Assembly (NCBI GenBank): GCA_964020085.1
Contig: OZ026596.1
Coordinates: 15,488,737-15,552,736 of the forward strand
Reading direction: 5' to 3'
DNA from: Micromussa lordhowensis
Lineage: Eukaryota > Cnidaria > Anthozoa > Scleractinia > Lobophylliidae
DNA length: 64,000 nucleotides
Shown here: positions 56,901-64,000 of the stretch, piece by piece
Layout of the letters: each line of letters starts with the position of its first letter
Position numbering within the stretch: the first letter of the stretch is position 1
The notes under the pieces: generated by a model
What the model was told of the DNA's origin: nothing
Seen by the model: only the letters and a program-made list of their open reading frames with translations
Database searches by the model: none
Position numbers and translations under genes: made by a program

Positions 56901-59900
56901 GTGAAGAATCACAGCTTCTATTACAGCCTTGTCATTGTGCATGAAGATATCCCACTTTATATGCATCTGTTGATCAGTTCAGCGACAGCTTTTCCGCCAT
57001 TTTGGATGACGTGCAATCAAGGCGTCTGAAGATACAACAAATTGACAGTGTTATTGTAAAGAATTTCTATAAACAATTTTGGATCTCTACAATATTCACG
57101 TCTGTAAACTTGCGATAACTAGCAAAGAATTTTACTGATTAAAGTAAGAGCACCACTAAATTGACGGGGCTACTGTAGTTTTCAGAGAGTACTGATTAGC
57201 GATGGGTAGCAGTCGGGGTAACAGCGAGCCAAAAGTAACATCAGTGTCAGTTGATGTATTAGAGGTCGTTCCTCTTTGGGGTAAAAATAAATTTAATCCA
57301 TACCCACAAAACGAAATTCTGGTTCCTCTTTGCGGAGGTTCTTTCAAAATTCCTGACCAGCGTCCCAGTTATTTTTATAGCAGAGACTCTTCCGGGCCAG
57401 CTGTACTGGAATGCGTGTAATGGAACATTGAATCGATAGAAAACTCTAAGACGCTGTGTAATTTCCTCCTATTTCTCTACGACGGGAATACTCACGCCAA
57501 AGCACAAGTCTCCCAAGCTTCTTGCGAGCTGTGAACTTTTGTATTCTCTTTACACTGTTTTCTTCTCAGTGGTGAGAGGAAAACAGTGAAACTAAAACTT
57601 GCTGTAATCGCTTTGAAACAGCCTCAAAACGTTGAATTTCTTGTCCATCTTTCGAACTGTTTTAAACGACCGTTCATTACCATACAAACTCTTATAGTTA
57701 CGCTGTGTTACGCTAGTGAGTGTAATATATTTAAAATGTTCACGGCTCTCGAGGAGTGGCCAAAGTAGAACGGATACAAATTTACCCTATTTATGTTTTT
57801 CATCGAAAATGAAACTCGTAATCATTCAAAAATAGATATGATAGATGAATGATATATAAACAACCTCGCTAATATTTATGTCTGTGCGGTTCTTCATTCG
57901 CGTGTTATTCGGAAACGTGTTTCACCCAAATCGATAAAGCTTTGTACGCCATATTGATGGCCCTCCGAAAAGCACCAATATGGCGGCCGTCAAGTTACAG
58001 AAACATCTGTCATTGTGTTTTGAATGTTACTAATCTAGAGCTCCGATACATTGAAATTAATATTTCCGCCAGAACAACAAGTGACAACTGCTCAGTTAGC
58101 AAAAACATAAGCGATAAGTCATCTTTTGACCCACGCGACAGCCCTCTTAGGCCGCCAGTTCAAAGTAACGCAATGTAAAAGCTAGGAAATTCAACGAAGA
58201 ACCCTGTCGAGCCAAAACGTCAAGTTCTTAGAGGGTTTTCGTAGTGTGTAGTTTCTCTTTCTTTCACTGTTTGTCCTGGCCCGCCTCGATGGGCGACGCT
58301 ACCTGCGGAACCAGGGGATTAACCCTTGATTATGAAAAATAAGAAAATTGTTATTGCTGTTATTGTTATTGTTTTTGAGCCTTATGAAAGTAAAACCTTA
58401 GAAAGATAGGTAATATTTAATTTTGGAATATGACTCCTGGTATTACTGATTAATACTTCATAACAAATTCAAAACTATGACTATGACAGTTGGGATGAAG
58501 CCAACTAAAGTGGGAAGTCACGTATTGACGCGTTATTTTCTGTACATCTATGTTATAACCTGTTGTTACTGATTCCTTTCCTCACAGGACCTCCTGTAAC
58601 ATTTGCCATGGATGTTGCCCCGTTACGGATTCTCCCACCAGCTGGTTTTATCCGGGTACCTAGCGGTAGTTTTGGCGCGGTCCTGGTCCTAGACGAACCA
58701 GCTGAGAACACTGTAGACATCACGTGTTCACTGGATATTGTCCCCCCTGGGGCTCAGTTGGATAATACCTCGGAGCTGTGCCTCGGTTCCCCGAGTGACA
58801 TAGTGGAATTTACTAATAGTACTGTGGAGATTAAGCTCAACAAGAAAGATATCCAGTTCCAGGTTTGTTGACCCTTGATAACCCTTCCCCTACAAACTGT
58901 CGTGCACCCACAAAGAATAAAAAGAAACCTACATTGTCGATTTTGCTGCAGAAATGGTCCCTTGGCTCGAACACATGTCCTCGCGCACTTAAGATTGTGG
59001 AAATAGACACTATCCCTCTTATCAACTTTTTAACACATTATTTTGCTTCCAAAAATAGAACATTTCTATTTGATCAAGTATTGCGCAATTTCCTTGCAAA
59101 ACCATAAGAGAAAAGGTCCCGTATGAGGGCCGTACGCGTCTTAGTGATAGGGCCGGAAAAACGCGTACGGCCCTACTAGAAATGCGTACGGCCCTACTAG
59201 AAACGAGTGTGGCAAAATCGATGCGTGTTAATGGCAAAAACAATATTTTGTTGCTGCCAAGGTTTGTTCTCTCCACAATGAGTCATGAAAGTGAACATTC
59301 TGAGAGCGAATTTTACTATCCAGGCGAATTGTTCCGTGCAGAACTGCTTCAGTCGCCAACTCACTCCTAAAGCAAAGAAAGAAATTTAACACTCCTCGCA
59401 AATGAAGAAGCTCACAACTTTCTCAGAAACCAACAAGCAAACAGGCGGTCAAGGAAACAACTTTTCCGGATAAACTGTCCAATAATTAACCTTTCAAATA
59501 AGCAAATAGTCGGCGAAACTTCTTTCCTTCAAAGGCATCAAAGAATTCATCGTGGGTCAAAAGAAAGAAAACCGAAGAAGTAAACAAAGTACGATATAAG
59601 CTTAAATGTTTTCTTCGAGTTTCAGAGTTTCTGGGAGAAGTTGGTTGAACCAGAAAAATCACAAACATACCTTGCGTGCAGTAGGATAAACTGCTCTGTA
59701 GTTTCTACGTCAGTGTTATTTGAAGAGACAAAACTGAATGCAAATACAAGTTCATTACCGCACGGTTCATCCAGATAAATATAAAAGCTCGCTTTTGTTT
59801 AACCGTGTAATTTCCAGTGAAGCGCAAAGCGACCTTTTGTCACTCGCTAAGGGCCTGTTTACATGGAGGTGGGGGACCCCAGGTAGGTGAGGTAACCCGC

Positions 59901-60808
59901 CTCTCCATATAATCTCTCATTTTTATTTTTATTTGATCATGTTTACATGATAGGTGGGGTAACCCGCCTAGGCGGGTTGCCCGGTCTGCCAGGTAGGGTA
60001 ACCCGCCTAGCCGGGGTCGCATTTTGCCATGTAAACGACTCGAGGTGGGGTAACCCGCCTAGCCGGGGTCGAGTTCATGTTACATTTGCAAGCGCGCCAA
60101 AGCGCCTAAAAATTTGAACCAGAACAATATGGCCGTTAACTGCCTCTGGCGGAGGCTTTGTATCATCAAAAGTGACAGTAAAACGCCACAGCATTGAAAT
60201 GCTGCAGCGAGAGCAGAAAATAAAGATAAAATAACACTGACCGCCAAAATGCGTCGTTCGTCCGCCATTTTCAATGTTTACATGCCTAGCGTCCACGCAA
60301 CAACGTCAAGTAAAGTCACCCCGGGACCCCGGGGTTGTAAGTTTGCATGTAAACGCTGGCCATTTTTCGACCACGGCTAGGCGGGCTACCTCACCTACCT
60401 GGGGTCCCCCACCTCCATGTAAACAGGCCCTAAGTTTTTGATGGCTTGACATATTTTTGACAGCTTTATGTCAACTTTCTGTTGGCTTTTTAGCATGAAC
60501 AAAAATGAGAACGTGACTATTGTGTTTTTCGATGAATTGTGAGTTTCTCGTTCGACGCGAAGAAACTGATAAATGACAAAGTTTTGTTGTAGAAACTTTC
60601 ATGTAATTGTTCCGCGCGCGCAGCCGTCTGATCTTATGTAATCGCGTCCTATTTAGGCTCGAACAGAATTTTCGAAATTTTCAACAGCAAGTGGTCATAT
60701 GATAAAATGCTTATTGACTGAGTAAGGTCGGACCGGACGGGAAAATATTTGGCTCTCGGTCAGGACGTACGGACCTCGCTGCGTTCGATCCGTACGCCCT
60801 GACCTCGA

Positions 60809-60856
<48 letters not shown>

Positions 60857-63800
60857 GTATTACTCATTCAATAGTGCTACAGTTTGATAGCTGCCATTTA
60901 AACTGAGCTCTTTGCTTTCAGTGAACTTGGTGGCCTTACCTTAAGGAATGTGGATAATTAGGTGGGGGGGGGGGGGGGGTATGAAATCTAAAAGTTTGAG
61001 TACTAACCCACCATGAAATCAAACTAATGTTTGTAACTCAATTTTTTCCTGTCAGCTTTTCTTAAGTTGTAATAACTTATTTTGGTCTTCAAAAGCCTTC
61101 AGCTTGAATTTTCTTGACTGTAGCATAACAAACATACAATTTCTTTTTTTCAGAATTTTTTTTCCTTTTTTTAAAAATTGCAAAAATGTACATATTACTG
61201 AAAAGAAATGTTCTCTCCTTAAAAGCCACATCTAATATTCAACACATTCATTTCTTAGTTTTGCAGCGAAAGCTGTTAATATCCTGGACACACAAAAATA
61301 AAATGTTTAAGGTTTGATATGATTCACTCTTCATGCAGAAAGATGAGTTATTCCAGACAATAAGTTTGACGTTGACGTTGAATAAAAGGCCTGCGTGGCG
61401 CACACAGAGCCTGGTGCGAGTCACGTGTTGCGGTCAAGATACAGGATTGAGCCTTCGTTACGCCAACAAGTCAGCGGTGGCGTTCATTTGGGTTGAACTC
61501 CGTAAACTTCAACCTGTAGACTTAAATAGCATAACAAGTAAGTACAATAATACGGAAACTGAGCTAAGCTACGTCTAACTGAACGGGGCACTTTGCTCGC
61601 GAAAATACTTTTCCTTCATGTGTTATTATCATGTCTTATAGTATTACTATCATTATTACTAGGTATACCTATCGATAGAGTGCCAACGAGCAACTAATTT
61701 GTGCTATAATAAGGGGTTTATTAATACAGCATAACGGATTTTTGGTTCTCTTCTGTTGCAAACATTACCGAGAGAAAATTATAACGCGTTTACCGGCAGG
61801 TAGCGTTCGTCACGCAATCCCTTAATATCAAGAGTATTGGAATGTATCGCTTTCAGTTCAATATGATGGGCAAAGTCAAACTGAAAGTGAACACGCTAGT
61901 TTGATTGATGAACACGACTCGTTTAATTCTGTCGCAAAACAGATCCGATTTGTGTTTTGAACACTGGTTTCGACTGTATGATAAACACGCTCGTTCAGTT
62001 CTGTTCGGAAACACTGCCGACTCAACCTTCAGTTCGATATGCTAGATTTCAACACTGGATTTGCTCTAGTGGTTCGACTGGTGAACACAATCTTTCCAAA
62101 AAAGCTGCCCGATGGAACTTTCAGTTCGATATAGGTAAACAGATAAGGAATACACTGTTTCGATTCATGAACACGCTCGTTCAATTCCGTGGTGAACACG
62201 CTGGTTCGTTTTCATGTCGATTTTGTGTCTTGGTAACAGTTTTCCTGAATATTCGAATTAGAAAAAGAGTTTTGTAAAGGGTACGCTCCCCAATTGAACT
62301 TTCATTTCGATAAAGTGAGAGAGGAAACACGCTGGTTCGATATGTTCTGAGACTATGAAATTGTTCACAAGTTGGATAAACACAACAGCAAACAATGATA
62401 TTCCACGAGACAAGTCTAGATGTAACGCGCCTCCTGATTGGCTAAAAACTACAATGGCTCGAATAGTTCCGTCCTTGCAATTGGCTCAAACTGAGCCATT
62501 GTTACATCTTACACCTTACAGTTACACTTTTCAGAGCTCGATCGAGAATTTTTTCGCATACGCCATTCTTCGCGCGGCACTATTCTCTGCCGCCTCGCCA
62601 GCCGAGCGTCTTCGCTCGGCTGGCTCGTTGGCAATTATTATTATAGGCTTCACAATTGTTGCTGTTTTCATAATTTCGAGAAAAAAAACGTGCTTCGGGG
62701 AACGCTACAACTCCCCACTAATAATAACAGACCCTTTGCATAAGTTGCGCCTAAATTGAAGTAGCAGTACTTTATACATCCTTAGCCTCGTAACCAGGTT
62801 TTTAGACAAAGGATTTTTTACATGAATGTGAGGCTAAGGATGTATAAGTATTGTTATTCAAATTTAGGCGCCATTTACGCAAAGGCTCTATTTACTGTAA
62901 TGAAGTAAGGATAACTTGAATTAATTAAATGAACGCTTTCTCCCCTTTTCTCGCCTTGATTGTAAGTGAGAGCTGAGCGATCGTGGAACCTTTGAGATTT
63001 CAGCAGCCATGTACAGACCTTCATACATGTAATAGCTAAAGGATGGCCCAGCTCAGATACATGGTAGAACAACTCGTAACACAGTAAATGATGCTGATAT
63101 AAATGACAACGGTAATTGTCTAGCATTCAGTCAAATTTCTGTTTGTAGGTGGAGAGAGGAAAACCACGCTGGTGTCTGATATAGATTTGAGTTGTCCGTG
63201 TGACTTGAAGGAAAATTCCTGCGACACAGGCTGTTGCTGTGACCAGGTATTATCATAAAACAGTCTATGTCGTAATACATTAATTTAGTTTTGCAAGAAA
63301 CCCCATGAACGGGAAACATTGAAACGATAAGCAGTCTCTACACCGACTGTCCGACTGATTCTTCAGAAAGAACATGTAATCAGAACGAAATTGCCAATGT
63401 AGCCTCGTTTATGTTGTCTGGCTGAAAGGTTGTTTGGCGTATCGGCAGTTCCTTCCATCTGGGTTGCTTGAGTAATGATGCACTTTATTTTATGTTGTTT
63501 ATTAGGATTGTAGTGATTTCGAAAGCGAGAGCTTGACTTGTATCCCAGGATTCTTTGGAGGCGCCACGTCAGAGAGGCCTTTCGAATTTAGCTGCCAAGC
63601 CTCCTGGCCTGACTCTAGAGACTGGCAACCATTTCTCTGTGTTACCATTAACAACAGCCCGGTGATTGGCTATTTTTACAACGTCACCTCCCCTGCCTTA
63701 ACGCAGGACACCACTTCGTTCAATACGCTGGCTGATGAGAAAAAGAGAGAAGTTTTCACGTTTATCGAGAGTGAGGAACGACAAACAAGCTTTTCAGGTG

Positions 63801-64000
63801 GCTTGTACTCTGCAGGCACAACCATTAAAACTGCTGCGAATACTGAAGACGTCAACTATGCAAGAGCAACACTTGGCATTCTTAATCTGCCACAGTCTGT
63901 TTTCAAAGGCTTGTGTTTGCAGAATGTAGCCGTAAGATTTCTGGAAGACGTCTCTTCTGGTTGTGTTCTTGAGCTGAAAGAGTCTCTGTGTAACTCACAG
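41953..64000 (+). CDS. TCTN2: Tectonic-2, ciliary transition-zone protein (3' end beyond window)
   Basis: Twelve plus-strand exons: 41953-42022, 42678-42790, 46590-46696, 47108-47206, 48917-49015, 50252-50307, 50987-51057, 52339-52636, 58588-58862, 61339-61537, 63149-63246, 63506-64000+. All are GT-AG with matching phases and give 660 codons so far. Exon 1 encodes a signal peptide (MTNSASFLVLTLVSNYFVWL). Exons 11-12 hold the tectonic signature CPCDLKENSCDTGCCCDQDC, then GFFGG, WQPFLCVTINNSPVIGYFYN and GLCLQNVAVRFL, matching TCTN2 rather than TCTN1/3. Tectonics are lumenal or extracellular parts of the MKS/B9 complex controlling entry of membrane proteins into cilia. The Cys-rich motif starts near residue 479, much later than in vertebrate TCTN2 (near 200 from memory). 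The extra N-terminus has repeated VxVxC strands and a KKRRRRS furin-like site in exon 8. The remaining tectonic domain and C-terminal membrane helix lie beyond 64000. Confidence 0.9.
43283..43700 (+). mobile_element. LINE reverse-transcriptase C-terminal fragment
   Basis: In TCTN2 intron 2, a frame reads WNNSMIRIAGKTTFYKHWAN, then GVMKINDLM...SYSCFKDKFCFPVSFLKFCGVTSAIRSAM. This resembles the region after the reverse transcriptase in L1-type LINE ORF2 proteins (NSxIxIxGKxxFYKxWxxxGI...FxxKF). It is 5' truncated and the frame ends at 43693. An 18-bp direct repeat flanks this plus the adjacent Crypton region. Confidence 0.55.
43862..43906. repeat. Hairpin AATATTGGCCC / GGGCCAATATT
   Basis: AATATTGGCCCGAGG and CGAGGGCCAATATT form a short hairpin at the edge of the Crypton-like region. 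Confidence 0.45.
44266..45688 (-). pseudogene. Crypton-like (DUF3504) tyrosine recombinase, broken
   Basis: A minus-strand gene of about 474 codons that would start at 45688 (MDEEDEHSPSEFYYLEDVET). Central: HFGFRSRDESRKLRWGDV, the first catalytic Arg. C-terminal: NHSVRKTCISRLL (HxxR) and AQLSGHKSTESLQSYKSA (His and nucleophile Tyr). This R...HxxR...H...Y order with SGHKxxxSLxSY is typical of DUF3504 recombinases of Crypton transposons and their domesticated relatives (ZMYM2, QRICH1). Breaks: apparent one-base losses at short A/T runs near 45540 and 45425, and an in-frame TAA at 45031-45033 between the first Arg and HxxR. It lies antisense in TCTN2 intron 2. With so few lesions it is recently dead, or some breaks are assembly errors in homopolymers. 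Confidence 0.75.
45903..46589. other. TCTN2 intron 2, remainder
   Basis: Intron sequence leading to exon 3 with no recognisable repeat or exon. AT-rich. Confidence 0.3.
47207..48607. other. TCTN2 intron 4, first part
   Basis: No supported feature apart from AT-rich noncoding sequence. The phrase GGTGGCTTAATATGTACTTGAA recurs in the preceding intron (46480 and 47020), a small local duplication. Confidence 0.3.
48608..48790. mobile_element. 183-bp MITE with repeated GCATAATTCG core
   Basis: Ends CAGGGCTTCTGG and CCAGAAGCCCTG, flanked by TATATT at 48602-48607 and 48791-48796. The interior is a string of about eight GCATAAT(T/C)C(G/C)-type words. It is in TCTN2 intron 4. A hAT origin is possible from the CAGGG ends, but the repeat flank is 6, not 8, bases. 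Confidence 0.6.
49231..49805. mobile_element. Foldback element, about 570 bp
   Basis: Ends TATAGGCCATTCCAAAATTG and (complement of right) TATAGACCATTCCGAAATGG. Long arms pair through ACCAAGTTTGATGCTTTTAGG, CAGAGACCA and AACATCTCTAATTTTGAGA. It lies in TCTN2 intron 5 and could form a hairpin with arms of about 200 bases. Confidence 0.65.
51250..51535 (+). mobile_element. tRNA-derived SINE
   Basis: Head: A-box TGGCCTCGTGGTCAGTGCA and B-box GGTTCTGGTTTGAGCCC at polymerase III spacing. Body: CTTGGACAAGACACTTTACT...GTGCCTCTCTCCATCCCGGT and GTATAAATGGGTAGTGGCAA. The body order is shared with 465-625. The central motif resembles the V-domain of V-SINEs (CAAGGCACTTAACC), judged from memory. It is in TCTN2 intron 7. 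Confidence 0.75.
52823..53664. mobile_element. TTAA-target nonautonomous element 1
   Basis: Ends GGTGGCTCAATAGGGTT and (complement) GGTGTCTCCATAGGGTT, flanked by TTAA at 52819-52822 and 53665-53668. No coding capacity recognised. Confidence 0.7.
53669..54917. mobile_element. TTAA-target nonautonomous element 2
   Basis: Ends GGTAATTCCTT and AAGGAATTACC, flanked by TTAA at 53665-53668 (shared with element 1) and 54918-54921. It contains element 3. Confidence 0.65.
54182..54780. mobile_element. TTAA-target nonautonomous element 3 (nested)
   Basis: Ends GGTGGTTCGAAATAG and CTATTTCGAACCACC, perfect over 15 bases, flanked by TTAA at 54178-54181 and 54781-54784. It is inserted in element 2. Confidence 0.8.
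55425..58587. other. TCTN2 intron 8, remainder
   Basis: No supported gene. CACCAATATGGCGGCCG occurs twice (55833-55849 and 57973-57989), each followed within 25 bases by AAACATCTG, marking a small dispersed repeat. A 72-codon frame at 57202-57420 starting MGSSRGNSEPKV has a fair start context but no recognised family. Confidence 0.35.
58863..59850. other. TCTN2 intron 9, first part
   Basis: Noncoding. At about 59130-59205 there are three GCGTACGGCCCTACTAGAAA-type units (one in diverged inverse form), a short tandem repeat. Nothing else recognised. Confidence 0.35.
59851..60430. mobile_element. PIF/Harbinger MITE, 580 bp, TSD TAA
   Basis: Terminal repeats of about 50 bases begin GGGCCTGTTTACATGGAGGT at both ends (right as complement), flanked by TAA at 59848-59850 and 60431-60433, the classic Harbinger target. 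GGGGTAACCCGCCTAGCCGG units recur near the left side. It lies in TCTN2 intron 9. No coding capacity. Confidence 0.85.
60710..60850. mobile_element. Foldback element, 141 bp
   Basis: CTTATTGACTGAGT and ACTCAGTCAATAAG ends. Arms continue through GGACGGGAAAATATTTGGCTC and its complement to a CGTACGGA-containing centre. It lies in TCTN2 intron 9. Confidence 0.65.
61860..62350 (+). repeat. Degenerate tandem GAACACGCTCGTTCA repeat
   Basis: Units such as CACGCTCGTTCAGTTCTGT, GAACACGCTCGTTCAATTCC, TTTCAGTTCGATAT and GAACACTGGTTTCGACTG recur every 80-170 bases in TCTN2 intron 10. Copies are diverged. Confidence 0.45.
62596..62625. repeat. Perfect GC-rich hairpin
   Basis: GCCAGCCGAGCG and CGCTCGGCTGGC pair perfectly over 12 bases around TCTT in TCTN2 intron 10. 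Possibly the core of a small foldback element. Confidence 0.5.
62727..62892. mobile_element. Foldback element
   Basis: TTGCATAAGTTGCGCCTAAATT and, at the right, AATTTAGGCGCCATTTACGCAA are complementary. Further in, TACATCCTTAGCCTC and GAGGCTAAGGATGTA pair perfectly. It lies in TCTN2 intron 10 just before exon 11. Confidence 0.6.

Noticed and set aside
57202..57420. 72-codon frame starting MGSSRG as a small gene
   Set aside because: Fair start context, but no recognised family and N-myristoylation is not well supported because residue 6 is Gly. It could be chance within a long intron.
62355..62759. 134-codon plus-strand frame with a hydrophobic LAIIIIGFTIVAVFII stretch
   Set aside because: It lies in TCTN2 intron 10, crosses a palindromic hairpin and a foldback, and has no signal peptide, family feature or splice support.

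Overview
The window is metazoan nuclear DNA: AT-rich, gene-sparse, intron-rich and crowded with transposable elements. The conserved genes (TIMM10, RFXANK/ANKRA2, tectonic-2, a Golgi carbohydrate sulfotransferase) fit an animal. The mix of PIF/Harbinger, Penelope-like, Crypton/DUF3504 and tRNA-SINE elements, plus several genes I cannot place, suggests a cnidarian, probably an anthozoan such as a stony coral or sea anemone. That assignment is inference. No bacterial operon, CRISPR array or virus was seen.

Layout. 1-640: LINE and SINE remnants. 1140-3830 (-): TIMM10 in two exons. 4380-5300: Penelope-like fragment split by a MITE. 5585-6148 (-): unrecognised 187-aa gene. 9857-11110 (+): carbohydrate sulfotransferase, coding region intronless. 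11111-14083: intergenic MITEs. 14084-29828 (-): an eight-exon RFXANK/ANKRA2-like gene rebuilt from consistent splice phases. Its intron between exons 5 and 6 holds a 6.4-kb PIF/Harbinger transposon (15643-22046) with two convergent genes, a Myb-like protein and a HARBI1-type nuclease; this element itself sits inside an older mariner-type MITE. 30977-31861 (-) and 32648-35178 (+): a divergent pair of paralogous, unrecognised secreted proteins. 35914-37354 (-): an unrecognised low-complexity protein. 37845-40659: a perfect tetranucleotide microsatellite of about 2.8 kb. 41283-41767: a near-perfect inverted duplication. 41953 to the window end (+): the first twelve exons of a tectonic-2 (TCTN2) gene, whose introns hold a LINE fragment, a decayed Crypton recombinase, a SINE, foldback elements and a nested stack of TTAA-target elements inside a 9-bp-TSD element.

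How the genes relate. The host genes do not form a pathway: TIMM10 acts in mitochondrial import, the RFXANK/ANKRA2-like protein in nuclear scaffolding or transcription, the sulfotransferase in the Golgi and TCTN2 at the ciliary transition zone. The genes that do act together are the two Harbinger proteins (nuclease plus Myb-like DNA-binding partner, with dense TATCC/GGATA motifs at both ends). The least described material is the divergent secreted-protein pair (30977-35178), the 9-bp-TSD hairpin family with TAGCCTGCG-type ends at three sites, and the long N-terminal extension of tectonic-2. All exon models come from reading frames, splice-site phase and remembered family features; no alignment or database search was run.
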